From Acidimicrobiaceae bacterium (GTDB lineage Bacteria; Actinomycetota; Acidimicrobiia; Acidimicrobiales; Aldehydirespiratoraceae), in NCBI GenBank assembly GCA_026706815.1, contig JAPOYA010000048.1, forward strand, positions 1 through 41,129: DNA of 41,129 bases, in the 5' to 3' direction. Shown here piece after piece: positions 1 through 6,892 of the stretch; position 1 is the stretch's first letter, and each line of letters starts with the position of its first letter. Below the pieces are notes generated by a model, which worked only from the letters and a program-made list of their open reading frames with translations, made no database searches and had not been told where the DNA came from. The position numbers were made by a program, and so were the translations under genes.

Positions 1-438
1 AAGGGGAACACCTATGTGGTGCGGGTCAGGGCGATCACACAACGTCTGGTGGGCGGCACACCTGCCGACGTTGCGATCCAAGGCAGCCCGGGCTTCTCTG
101 CTCCGGTCAAAGCCGAGGGCACGCCTGAAACAGCACCAGGCGATGTGGCTGTCGCTCAACCGGAGAAGACGACCAACATCAGGGTGACTTGGACCCCGCC
201 GTCAAACGCCAAAACCGAAGGGGTCACGGGTTACAAGATCACTTGGTACCCAACACTCTCAACGGTGCTCGGCAACCGCGGCAGCGCAACTGTTGGGGCC
301 GACGCCAAGAGCTACGACATCACCGGCCTGACCGCAATCGGCAAGGAGTTCACGGTGATCGTGGCTGCCGTCAACAAGATCGGCGTTGGCGCTGAGGCAA
401 CCGCTGTCACCCACGACCTGACAGCGGCAACCAAATAG
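1..438 (+). CDS. Fibronectin type III repeat protein, C-terminal part (5' end outside window)
   Basis: The reading frame is open from the first base and ends at a TAG at 436-438, so this is the 3' part of a longer gene. It encodes the end of one fibronectin-III domain (starting KGNTYVVRVRA), then one complete FnIII domain with the typical VTWTPP and YDITGLTAIG strands. It is a clear paralogue of the C-terminus of the complete SLH/FnIII protein at 7606-10920, in which the same landmarks occur in the same order. By family it is probably a secreted, surface-exposed adhesive or structural protein. Its export signal cannot be seen here. No cell-wall sorting motif is present at the C-terminus. Confidence 0.8.
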   Translation, partial: KGNTYVVRVRAITQRLVGGTPADVAIQGSPGFSAPVKAEGTPETAPGDVAVAQPEKTTNIRVTWTPPSNAKTEGVTGYKITWYPTLSTVLGNRGSATVGADAKSYDITGLTAIGKEFTVIVAAVNKIGVGAEATAVTHDLTAATK

Positions 439-444
439 GCATAC

Positions 445-531
445 AAGATGTAGTCGGCTGGCTCCCTGTGCTCTCCGCCGGGCGCAGGGGCCTGCGGCTG
501 CTTGGCTGCAATTGCAATTGAGCACTAGTTC
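445..531 (+). repeat. Conserved 3'-flank repeat of the FnIII genes, copy a
   Basis: This stretch starts 7 bases after the stop codon of the partial FnIII gene. It is almost identical to the reverse complements of 7514-7599 and 5405-5486, which lie just downstream of two other FnIII 3' ends. It contains the perfect 12-bp palindrome CAATTGCAATTG at 509-520 and an ACTAGT next to it. It leads directly into the hairpin at 532-559. It has no visible coding role. It is either a shared 3' untranslated region or a recombination target that travels with FnIII gene ends. Confidence 0.7.
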
Positions 532-559
532 AGAGCCCGAGGTCTTGGCCTCGGGCTCT
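532..559 (+). terminator. Strong hairpin after the FnIII gene, probable terminator
   Basis: The arms AGAGCCCGAGG (532-542) and CCTCGGGCTCT (549-559) pair perfectly around a 6-base loop. The same hairpin recurs at 6771-6796 and 7487-7512, each time near a gene end. No long T tract follows, so termination activity is inferred from position and stem strength. Confidence 0.65.
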
Positions 560-610
560 AACTATTTCCCCTACCCTCCGACCGCCTCTCACGGAAAGAC
601 GACTCTGCGA

Positions 611-991
611 ATGCCCCAAGCTCAAGGCACAGGAAACTACGGCCAGAGATTGAAGAGCCTTGGTTTGCATCATGATTGGACCGGCGGCTGGGTCGCCTGC
701 AACGATAGGAGCAACACGGACGACGGCACAGTGTGGCTTGTCAACCACAACGTCTGCGGAGCGATCAATCGCTCGACGAGGGCCGCAGCCTCGGAGACCG
801 AAGCTCAGATAGAGGCAATGGTCACTAATCGCGACGACGACCTCGAGTGGCGGGGGTTCAGATCCTACGACGAGGCGTTCGACGCGGGCATCCCAGACAA
901 GTACATCCCGCGTCGGCTGTGGTGCGATTCATGCAACCCGTCTGGAAAGGTTGTCGCCTACAAAGTGACAGAGTCATCTGACCTTCGTTGA
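611..991 (+). CDS. Hypothetical cysteine-containing small protein (126 aa)
   Basis: The start at ATG 611 was chosen because the longer open frame begins inside the preceding hairpin; a weak GGAAAG precedes 611. The family is not recognised. The C-terminal half contains WCDSC, which with an upstream cysteine pair could form a zinc ribbon. It ends with a VAYKVTESSDLR tail. That C-terminal half is repeated at 1742-1939 (IPDKYIPRRLWC and the same tail), so this gene was the source or sister of a segmental duplication. It lies between an FnIII gene end and a convergent coiled-coil gene. No function can be assigned. Confidence 0.45.
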   Translation: MPQAQGTGNYGQRLKSLGLHHDWTGGWVACNDRSNTDDGTVWLVNHNVCGAINRSTRAAASETEAQIEAMVTNRDDDLEWRGFRSYDEAFDAGIPDKYIPRRLWCDSCNPSGKVVAYKVTESSDLR

Positions 992-1046
992 CCCCGTCTG
1001 ATTTTCGCTTCCCAGCTTCTCTCGACTCAAGCGAGGGCATGGGGGT

Positions 1047-1562
1047 TCAGCCGAGCCAGATCCCGCTGCCGACAGCAGCGCCCACGACGCTCACAACGGT
1101 CGCGACCATCCACCGGAAATTGGCCCGGCCCTGATCCGCCATCGTTGACTGCATCTCGCCGATCTGCTGGCGCAGCTCCCCGAACCTCTCGGACTGCTCC
1201 CCGAACCTCTCTGACTGCTCGCCGAACTTCTCTGACTGCTCGCCGAACTTCTCTGACTGCTCGCCGATCTTCTCGGACTGTCTGCCGATTAGTTGGTGCA
1301 GCTCGCCGATCTCTTTGGAGAGGTTGCCCTCAACCTTCGCGATTTCGCCCCGCACGTTCGTGAACTCCGCGGCTATCGAAGCGGACTGGGCGTCGAACTT
1401 GGCCTCGGCCCATTCCTTGAGCGCGGCGAGGTCGTCTTTGGTGGCGATCTCGTGCCAGTCGAACGGCGGTACGTTCTCCATCAGCTGCGTCGCCTCCTCC
1501 TCCCCGATCATGCTGGCTAACTTGTCGAGGATCTTCAAGCGCATCGTTTCGCTCATCGCCAC
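1047..1562 (-). CDS. Coiled-coil protein with C-terminal membrane anchor, copy 1 (171 aa)
   Basis: The protein has an N-terminal helical head with the motif WHEIATKDDLAALKEW, a long predicted coiled coil at about residues 45-148 and one C-terminal transmembrane helix at about 150-170. Residues 93-127 are five near-perfect heptads of the type GEQSEKF, encoded by a 21-bp tandem repeat. The layout resembles small DUF1640/CCDC90-like coiled-coil anchors, but no biochemical role is known to me. Translation starts at a GTG with AAGGAGG seven bases upstream. The translated sequence is identical to 5744-6259, because both genes lie in the 700-bp inverted repeat. Confidence 0.75.
   Translation of the reverse strand: MAMSETMRLKILDKLASMIGEEEATQLMENVPPFDWHEIATKDDLAALKEWAEAKFDAQSASIAAEFTNVRGEIAKVEGNLSKEIGELHQLIGRQSEKIGEQSEKFGEQSEKFGEQSERFGEQSERFGELRQQIGEMQSTMADQGRANFRWMVATVVSVVGAAVGSGIWLG
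1182..1286 (-). repeat. 21-bp tandem repeat coding five heptads
   Basis: Five consecutive 21-bp units encode heptads such as GEQSEKI, GEQSEKF and GEQSERF in the coiled coil. Such tracts expand or contract by slippage and would change the length of the coiled coil in heptad steps. The mirror copy is at 6020-6124. Confidence 0.7.
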
Positions 1563-1741
1563 AACCCGCCTCCTTGTATCGGTTCTGTTCGATCAGGAGG
1601 AAGTTGCCGCCACGCCGAGCGAGTGCCCCGAACCCTACCACACCCTGAGCGAGAAACACCCGAATCATCTCGCTTCACACCAACCCACCCCAAAGAAGCC
1701 GAGGCTCAACCGGGCTCACCGCCATCGGCCAGCCGATCCGG

Positions 1742-1939
1742 GTGACCGAAGCTCAGATAGAGGAAGTGGTCAATGCTCGCGGCGACGACTTCGAGCGGCG
1801 GGTGTTCAGCTCCCGCGACGATGCTTCCGCCGCGGGCATCCCAGACAAGTACATCCCGCGTCGGCTGTGGTGCCGTTCATGCAACCGCTCCAACATAGTC
1901 GTCGCCTACAAAGTCACAGAGTCATCTGACCTTCGTTGA
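1742..1939 (+). pseudogene. 5'-truncated copy of the 611-991 gene
   Basis: The frame reads TEAQIEEVVNARGDDFE, then IPDKYIPRRLWCRSC, and ends with the tail VAYKVTESSDLR. These match the C-terminal 65 residues of the protein at 611-991. The 5' half is missing; upstream sequence is the FnIII fragment carried by the inverted repeat. The join at about 1741-1746 (GGTGAC) reads TGLTAIGQPIRV directly into TEAQIEE, a fusion of two unrelated genes. A GTG at 1742 could allow translation, but there is no ribosome-binding site, so I treat it as a remnant. The duplicated block continues past the stop to about 2080 with a diverged coiled-coil gene end. Confidence 0.6.
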
Positions 1940-1974
1940 CCCCGTCTGATTTTCGCTTCCCAGATGCTCTCGAC

Positions 1975-2190
1975 TCAAGCGAGGACAACGGGGTTTAGGC
2001 GAGCCAGACACCCGCTGCCGACAACAGCGCCTGCGACCGCGACGACGCTGCCCACACCCCACCACCTCATAGCGTCCATCTTGTGAGACAGTTCCACGAA
2101 CTGTGCTGTGGTTTGCTTGGTCGAGTCCGCGATCGCCACATGCACCCCGCCGATCTCTTTGTCCCCCCGGCTCTCGTCTAGGTTTGCGGG
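1975..2190 (-). pseudogene. Fragment of a coiled-coil/transmembrane paralogue
   Basis: The minus-strand frame contains KEIGGVHVAIADSTKQTT, then FVELSHKMDAM and a hydrophobic segment VGSVVAVAGAVVGSG, as in the C-terminal halves of neighbouring coiled-coil anchors. The head domain is absent and no start codon with a ribosome-binding site is visible. It sits just after a second truncated paralogue (2201-2434), so the two are probably debris of one or two family members. Confidence 0.4.
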
Positions 2191-2200
2191 CTCCCCCGGG

Positions 2201-2434
2201 TCAGCCGAACCAGGTTCCGCTGCCCACAACAGCACCCACGACGGTCGCGACCATCCACCGGAAATTGGCCCAGCTCTGATCCGCCATCGTTGACTGCATC
2301 TCGCCGATCTGTTGGCGCAGCTCCCCGAACCGCTCTGATTGGTCGCTGATCTTTTTGGAGAGTTCGGCGAAGTCTGATTTGGTGGCGAACTGTTCCCACG
2401 GGATGGGTGGTGAGTGCTCTATCAGGTTGTTCGC
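2201..2434 (-). pseudogene. Truncated coiled-coil anchor gene (missing 5' end)
   Basis: The frame reads IPWEQFATKSDFAELSKKI, then a heptad region (DQSERFGELRQQIGEMQ) and the membrane segment WMVATVVGAVVGSGTWFG. This matches the family from its WEQ/WHE-ATK motif to its end. The first 30 or so residues of the head domain have no counterpart and no credible start codon is present. Open frame continues upstream, but only as antisense of the coiled-coil gene at 2585-2971. The loss of the N-terminus argues for a pseudogene. Confidence 0.5.
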
Positions 2435-2584
2435 CTCGCCGAGTCTGGGGTCTCTGGGGCGTAGCGTGAACTTGGCTGCATTTTGGGGTTTCTCGCTCAG
2501 GGGTGTGGTAGGGTTCGCGGTACTCGCCCGGCGATGGCGGCAACTTCCTCCCGATCGAACAGAACCGATACAAGGAGGCGGGTT

Positions 2585-2971
2585 GTGGCGATGAGCGAAG
2601 CGATGCGTTTGAAGATCCTCGACAAGTTGACCAGCGTGATCGAAGAGGAGGAGGCGACACAGCTGATGGAGAACACACCGCCGTTCGACTGGCACGAGAT
2701 CGCCACCAAAGACGACCTCGCCGCGCTCAAGGAATGGGCCGAGGCCAAGTTCGACGCCCAGTCCGCTTCGATAGCCGCGGAGTTCACTGCGGTCAGAGGC
2801 GAATTCGCCGAGAAGATCGGCGAAGTCCACAAAGAGATCGGCGGACTCTCCAAGGAGATCGGCGGGATCTCCGTCAAGATCTCAGAGCAGACCAGAATCA
2901 TGGTGTTCACGATCGCAGCGTTCGCATTGACTGTCTGCGCGGCGATCGCCGGAGCTGTCCTCTTCGCCTAA
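2585..2971 (+). CDS. Coiled-coil protein with C-terminal membrane anchor, divergent paralogue (128 aa)
   Basis: The start is GTG 2585, with AAGGAGG at 2572-2578; an ATG at 2591 is the alternative. The first 70 residues are nearly identical to the 171-aa copies (RLKILDKL, EEEATQLMEN, WHEIATKDDLAALKEW). The coiled coil is shorter, with KEIGGLS/KEIGGIS units, and ends in a different transmembrane helix at about residues 105-128. The upstream sequence from about 2490 is also conserved with that of the 5744 copy, so promoter and head were copied together while the tail diverged. The role is unknown. Confidence 0.7.
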   Translation: MAMSEAMRLKILDKLTSVIEEEEATQLMENTPPFDWHEIATKDDLAALKEWAEAKFDAQSASIAAEFTAVRGEFAEKIGEVHKEIGGLSKEIGGISVKISEQTRIMVFTIAAFALTVCAAIAGAVLFA

Positions 2972-3073
2972 CCAACCGAGCGCACAGCCCGGTCGAAGCT
3001 GCAAAATTCGGGCGGGCCAGCTTGGGATCTCTTCGCGGCGAACGAGCCAGGGCGTCAACACGCTTCTAAAGGG

Positions 3074-3136
3074 TTACGACGGGGGTGGGTACCGGTCCAA
3101 GCCGCTAGCACCTGGACCGACGGCGTTGACTGCCTG
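3074..3136 (-). pseudogene. FnIII gene 3'-terminal fragment (last 20 codons)
   Basis: The minus strand reads QAVNAVGPGASGLDRYPPPS followed by TAA. This matches the last 20 residues of the FnIII protein at 7606-10920 with two substitutions. Homology stops on both sides. The surrounding 2972-3293 holds no credible gene; I see only this relic and unassigned sequence. Confidence 0.6.
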
Positions 3137-3293
3137 GGGCCAAACCGCTCTGAACGCCCGGCTCGCATTGTCGCAACGACCTCGCCGAGAGAACGATTCG
3201 ATCGGCGTGATTGACTTGGAACAACTGCAGTCTCGGGGATGGGGCTTAGACAGCTACGCGAGTGCCCGGTCTGTGGTCATAGTGTGATCATCT

Positions 3294-4979
3294 TCAAGGG
3301 CCGCACACCGTGGAATTCGAGTCGTTGGGGAAGTAACGGCGGGCGCGGGTGTTCCCTCGGGCGTGGATGAGCCCAGCCTCAACCAGGGAGTTGAGAAGCC
3401 GGCGCGTTGATGACAGCTCTGTCCCCAGTATTTTTGCAGCTTCCGCGGTAGACAAGCTGCTCCGCCGCCTCATCTCGTCGAGCAGCAGCCGGCGACGGCC
3501 CTGCGGCGTCGCAATGCCTGAGGCTCCTGCGGTCGCTATAACGTCTCGGGAGAGTTGATACTGTGCTCCTCCCCTGCGCCCCACCCGGACCAATAGTCCA
3601 TTGCTGAGCATCGACGAGAGGAGAGAATCTACATCGATGCCCGGCAACAACTCCACAAAACCCCGTTTCGGCACCTGGCCTAGTCGGCGAACCTCCACGA
3701 GCGCCAGCCGCTCGGCAGCCGACCCCGGCCAAGAATCCAACATCTCCAGCCATGCAAGCTCTTCGATGTCGACTAGAAACTGATTGCGAAGCGTCACAGT
3801 TACAGAATCCGGCGTGGACTTGAATTCAGGCGGAAGCATCAACCGGGCTTCCATCTCCCGGTACATGCGATCGACCCCCTCGCCGAATTCCTCTACGAGA
3901 TTCATGGCCCGCAAGGCTCGCATCAGTCTGCGGTTGCGGCTGAAATGCTCGACCCGCATGTTTTCCTCTGTGATATGCCCCGGGAGTGGACCGGGGCTAT
4001 GTATCTCAATTCGGTCGTCCCACACGGTGACGTCGACTGTGGAACCGGCCAATCCGTAGTCCCGGTGCGCAAGCGCGTTCAACACCGCCTCGCGTATGAC
4101 CGACGTCGGGTACTCGGGAATCGATTCGCGGAACAACCCGGACACCATCTCGTATCGCTGGGTGTGCTTCTCGAGAAATGCGAGGCAGCATCCGAGCACA
4201 TCGGTGAGAGGGCCAGAGCATTCTTGTCGATCACTCGCTGGCCCGGGTCCCGGGTCAACGCCGAGTCTGCGCACCAGCTGCACTTCGGCGCCTGGGACAA
4301 ACTGTCGAGGGTCTCGCGCGAACAGCACCGCTGCCGCGGTCATGACGACGGGTTCACCCCCTGCGGCGCTGCCGAGATCGCCGTATTCCGCCACATTGAG
4401 ATCTGCGAGCGCCCGACCCAGGCCAGCGAAGTCAGCGGCTGGCCTGCCCTGCTGGTCAAGCGCGCCGTTCACAGCGTTGAGGTCGAAGTCGCCGGGAGAA
4501 AAGAGCCGTGTTAAGGGTTCTTCTTCGGCAGATCGCTTGCAGCGTTCCCCCACGAACCGTGCCAACGCATCGCCACGCAACGGCTGGCTGTCGCCTCCGA
4601 CGCGACGAAGCAGTCGCCCGTCGGGCGTCGTGACGATGCGCTCACGGACGTCGGGCACCTCCACAACGACCAGTTCGTGCCGGCCTACAGTTATCGACTT
4701 CAGTTCGACGCCCACGTCGCATTCATTGGCGTAGCGCATGATGCGATCCTGTGTCCCCTGGTTGAGCGAGCATCCGACAATCTCACGGTGGTCGTCCACG
4801 CCACAGACGATGAGGCCGCCGTTGGTCATGGCCATGGCAGGGATGACCTGGTAGAGGCTGTCCGGCACTCCCCGCTTGAAGTCAAGCATCTCGTTTTCAA
4901 CGGTCTCGACAAGATCCCAGAACTCTTCGACAGACAGGGAGTCTGAGATGTCTGCGAGCCGATGCGCCAAGCGAACCAT
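3294..4979 (-). CDS. Schlafen/AlbA_2-domain ATP-binding transcriptional regulator-like protein (561 aa)
   Basis: Residues about 28-140 form an AlbA_2 (formerly AAA_4/Schlafen) domain with the signature ENEMLDFKRG and TNGGLIVCGVDD. A central segment (about 290-400) carries the HATPase_c_4-type motif IREAVLNALAHRDY, followed by FGEGVDRMYREME. The C-terminus has a winged helix (STAEAAKILGTELSSTRRLL). This is the standard layout of putative DNA-binding, RecG-like regulators. They are often mobile or linked to defence islands, but their targets are mostly unknown. No helicase domain is present. Upstream lie a promoter and three repeated dyad motifs (5007-5121), suggesting autoregulation. The gene lies between the arms of the 700-bp inverted repeat. 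Confidence 0.8.
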   Translation of the reverse strand: MVRLAHRLADISDSLSVEEFWDLVETVENEMLDFKRGVPDSLYQVIPAMAMTNGGLIVCGVDDHREIVGCSLNQGTQDRIMRYANECDVGVELKSITVGRHELVVVEVPDVRERIVTTPDGRLLRRVGGDSQPLRGDALARFVGERCKRSAEEEPLTRLFSPGDFDLNAVNGALDQQGRPAADFAGLGRALADLNVAEYGDLGSAAGGEPVVMTAAAVLFARDPRQFVPGAEVQLVRRLGVDPGPGPASDRQECSGPLTDVLGCCLAFLEKHTQRYEMVSGLFRESIPEYPTSVIREAVLNALAHRDYGLAGSTVDVTVWDDRIEIHSPGPLPGHITEENMRVEHFSRNRRLMRALRAMNLVEEFGEGVDRMYREMEARLMLPPEFKSTPDSVTVTLRNQFLVDIEELAWLEMLDSWPGSAAERLALVEVRRLGQVPKRGFVELLPGIDVDSLLSSMLSNGLLVRVGRRGGAQYQLSRDVIATAGASGIATPQGRRRLLLDEMRRRSSLSTAEAAKILGTELSSTRRLLNSLVEAGLIHARGNTRARRYFPNDSNSTVCGP

Positions 4980-5006
4980 ACGCCCAAGCGTAGCCGACGA
5001 ACGAAT

Positions 5007-5121
5007 GATTCGACAATCTTCACCAAAGACGACTGTTAATGAGTGTCTATGGGAAAAGATTAGAGAATCAATTTGTGTTTGTGAACGGTCAACACATTTT
5101 CAGCAAAGATTAGCTAATCTT
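5007..5121 (-). promoter_or_regulatory. Promoter with three phased operator-like sites for the Schlafen/AlbA gene
   Basis: On the minus strand TTGACC (5087-5092) and GATTCT (5064-5069) are separated by 17 bases, a plausible -35/-10 pair. Three related sites occur: the perfect palindrome AAGATTAGCTAATCTT (5106-5121), AAGATTAGAGAATC (5056-5069, covering the -10) and, on the other strand, AAGATTGTCGAATC (5007-5020). Their starts are 49 and 50 bp apart. The arrangement fits cooperative binding by a repressor, most simply the gene product itself; that is inference. Confidence 0.55.
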
Positions 5122-5124
5122 GAT

Positions 5125-5405
5125 GCTCCCATGCGGAACCCTGTCGGCAAGGAACGACCACCTCCAGCCCAGTTCGGCCCGCTCGACAGGGATTTCGCCG
5201 TGCCCTCGCCGCAGGGCGCCTTGTGGACAGACCCGCCCAGCGACACCTCCGACAGGTCCAAGCCCACGATGCGGTCATAGGGCGGCCAGCGCCTCGGACT
5301 CGACAGCTTCGAACACCCCGGCTGCGACCCGCTCGTCGCGGCGCGCCGCATCGTCGTGTCAGGCACCACCCCGCCGAACAAGCGCTCCGCGCTCACCCAC
5401 GAAAT
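5125..5405 (-). pseudogene. Decayed IS5-type transposase fragment
   Basis: The minus strand contains YDRIVGLDLSEVSLGGSVHK and APCGEGT, a hallmark of IS5-group DDE transposases (D in GLDLS, then the GGEGT motif). Continuing in another frame it reads VERAELGWRWSFLADR, as expected for the following segment. Upstream, a third frame reads RRDERVAAGVFEAVESEALA, the expected preceding segment. At least two frameshifts and loss of both ends show this is an inactive relic. Confidence 0.65.
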
Positions 5406-5486
5406 AGTGCTCGATTGCAATTGCAGCCAAGCAGCCGCAGGCCCCTGCGCCCGGCGGAGAGCACAGGAACCAGCCGGCTACATCTT
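5405..5486 (-). repeat. FnIII 3'-flank repeat, copy b
   Basis: It matches the reverse complement of 445-531 and 7514-7599 but has a degraded palindrome (CGATTGCAATTG) and lacks the adjoining hairpin. It lies just downstream of the FnIII fragment at 5493-5598 and abuts the IS5 relic. Confidence 0.6.
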
Positions 5487-5492
5487 TACGGG

Positions 5493-5598
5493 TTACGACG
5501 GCCCGCCATAGGTCGCTGCGCTGCCTGCGCTCGGGCAGATGTTGTTGACTGCTTGGACAGTCACCCGGATCGGCTGGCCGATGGCGGTGAGCCCGGTT
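5493..5598 (-). pseudogene. FnIII gene 3'-terminal fragment (last ~34 codons)
   Basis: The minus strand reads TGLTAIGQPIRVTVQAVNN, then ICPSAGSAATYGGPS and TAA, the end of a fourth FnIII family member. The fragment is cut at about 5598, where sequence shared with the coiled-coil upstream region begins. The part from 5560 belongs to the right arm of the inverted repeat. Confidence 0.6.
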
Positions 5599-6259
5599 GA
5601 GCCTCGGCTTCCTTGGGGTGGGTTGGTGTGAAGCGAGATGATTCGGGTGTTTCTCGCTCAGGGTGTGGTAGGGTTCGGGGCACTCGCTCGGCGTGGCGGC
5701 AACTTCCTCCTGATCGAACAGAACCGATACAAGGAGGCGGGTTGTGGCGATGAGCGAAACGATGCGCTTGAAGATCCTCGACAAGTTAGCCAGCATGATC
5801 GGGGAGGAGGAGGCGACGCAGCTGATGGAGAACGTACCGCCGTTCGACTGGCACGAGATCGCCACCAAAGACGACCTCGCCGCGCTCAAGGAATGGGCCG
5901 AGGCCAAGTTCGACGCCCAGTCCGCTTCGATAGCCGCGGAGTTCACGAACGTGCGGGGCGAAATCGCGAAGGTTGAGGGCAACCTCTCCAAAGAGATCGG
6001 CGAGCTGCACCAACTAATCGGCAGACAGTCCGAGAAGATCGGCGAGCAGTCAGAGAAGTTCGGCGAGCAGTCAGAGAAGTTCGGCGAGCAGTCAGAGAGG
6101 TTCGGGGAGCAGTCCGAGAGGTTCGGGGAGCTGCGCCAGCAGATCGGCGAGATGCAGTCAACGATGGCGGATCAGGGCCGGGCCAATTTCCGGTGGATGG
6201 TCGCGACCGTTGTGAGCGTCGTGGGCGCTGCTGTCGGCAGCGGGATCTGGCTCGGCTGA
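5560..6259. repeat. 700-bp inverted repeat, right arm
   Basis: This segment is the reverse complement of 1047-1746 with one difference seen. It ends at the coiled-coil stop codon, as does the other arm. The two arms enclose about 3.8 kb containing the Schlafen/AlbA gene, so recombination between them would invert that segment. Confidence 0.85.
5744..6259 (+). CDS. Coiled-coil protein with C-terminal membrane anchor, copy 2 (171 aa)
   Basis: The protein is identical to that of 1047-1562: head with WHEIATKDDLAALKEW, heptads at residues 93-127 (DNA 6020-6124), and a C-terminal membrane helix. The start is GTG 5744, with AAGGAGG at 5731-5737. Upstream sequence from about 5640 is shared with the paralogue at 2585 and may hold the family promoter. 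Identity of the whole copy, including silent positions, points to recent duplication. Confidence 0.75.
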   Translation: MAMSETMRLKILDKLASMIGEEEATQLMENVPPFDWHEIATKDDLAALKEWAEAKFDAQSASIAAEFTNVRGEIAKVEGNLSKEIGELHQLIGRQSEKIGEQSEKFGEQSEKFGEQSERFGEQSERFGELRQQIGEMQSTMADQGRANFRWMVATVVSVVGAAVGSGIWLG

Positions 6260-6302
6260 CTCAAGAGGCCTGGACCGGTGGCTCGGGTTGCTCCGCCGTA
6301 TT

Positions 6303-6482
6303 CTAGGCCAGAGGCGACAAGAGATCGTTGAGGCGGTCGACGAATCGGAGAACATCGTCGACAGGCAAAGACGGTTTCGCGTTAGAACCTCTTTCGTCAT
6401 AGTCCACGCCGAGAGCAGCGAAACGTGGGCGCAAGAGATCTGCAATGGCCGCGACTTCGATTGGGTGATCGGGCCGTTCCAT
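6303..6482 (-). CDS. Hypothetical 59-aa protein, second gene of a two-gene unit
   Basis: An ATG at 6482-6480 opens a frame reading MERPDHPIEVAAIADLLRPR, then VDYDERG, and ends VDRLNDLLSPLA. It begins one base after the stop codon of the 77-aa gene upstream (TGAGATG arrangement), typical of translational coupling. The sequence is acidic, soluble and helix-rich at the end. I do not recognise the family. The tight pairing with a basic partner resembles toxin-antitoxin or paired phage genes, but nothing in the sequence proves that. Confidence 0.45.
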   Translation of the reverse strand: MERPDHPIEVAAIADLLRPRFAALGVDYDERGSNAKPSLPVDDVLRFVDRLNDLLSPLA

Positions 6483-6483
6483 C

Positions 6484-6717
6484 TCAAGGCGCTTTCGCGT
6501 CGCGAACCCGACCGGCAGTGATGTGCAACAAAGACACTGTTTTGTTCACGAACTGGGAGTTGACCCGCAGCGAGAATCCGTGCTCTTTGACAGCATCGGC
6601 TTTGAAGTGTCCGTTGGGAACCCGGCCAGTCGTGAATTCGAGTCGGTCTCCGAGATGATCCTGTAGGGCGCGAACGAAGCGGTGCCTGCGCATTTCGGGT
6701 GACACGTTCTGTCTCAT
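6484..6717 (-). CDS. Hypothetical 77-aa basic protein
   Basis: ATG 6717 is preceded by AAAGGAATCAAGG. The product begins MRQNVSPEMRRHRFVRAL and has a central segment GHFKADAVKEHGFSLRVN followed by KTVSLLHITAGR. It is basic and lacks membrane segments. The family is not recognised. It is directly coupled to the 59-aa gene at 6303-6482. The pair lies between the inverted repeat and the hairpin at 6771-6796. Confidence 0.5.
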   Translation of the reverse strand: MRQNVSPEMRRHRFVRALQDHLGDRLEFTTGRVPNGHFKADAVKEHGFSLRVNSQFVNKTVSLLHITAGRVRDAKAP

Positions 6718-6770
6718 GTACCTTGATTCCTTTCGGATTGGATGGAGGAGAGGGTAGGGGAGAACAGCCG

Positions 6771-6796
6771 GAGCCCGAGGCCAAGACCTCGGGCTC
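6771..6796 (-). terminator. Repeated hairpin, probable terminator of the zinc-ribbon gene
   Basis: GAGCCCGAGG and CCTCGGGCTC pair around CCAAGA. It is the same element as at 532-559 and 7487-7512. It lies about 100 bases downstream of the minus-strand gene 6893-7447. Confidence 0.55.
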
Positions 6797-6892
6797 TGAA
6801 CGAGTTTCTAGGCGGGAGCACCGTCCCAGGCGTTGGGTCGAAGGCGCGTTGGGTGGCGTAGTGGTGTCCAGATCGGGAGATGGTCGTCAGAG

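Larger units (their letters stand above)
1047..1746. repeat. 700-bp inverted repeat, left arm
   Basis: This segment is the reverse complement of 5560-6259. The only difference I found by reading is A versus G near 1694. It begins exactly at the coiled-coil stop codon and ends at GGGTGAC (1740-1746), inside a fragment of FnIII coding sequence (TGLTAIGQPIRVT on the + strand). There it switches abruptly to a copy of the cysteine-containing gene. Near-identity implies a very recent duplication or active gene conversion. Confidence 0.85.

Noticed and set aside
511..520. Start of the cysteine-containing gene upstream of 611
   Set aside because: The longer frame would run through the hairpin at 532-559 and the shared 3' flank, which are non-coding in other copies.
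2435..2830. N-terminal extension of the minus-strand coiled-coil fragment
   Set aside because: This open frame is antisense to the well-supported coiled-coil gene at 2585-2971 and has no family similarity.
6020..6124. 21-bp tandem repeats as a CRISPR-like array
   Set aside because: The units are contiguous without spacers and keep the coiled-coil reading frame.
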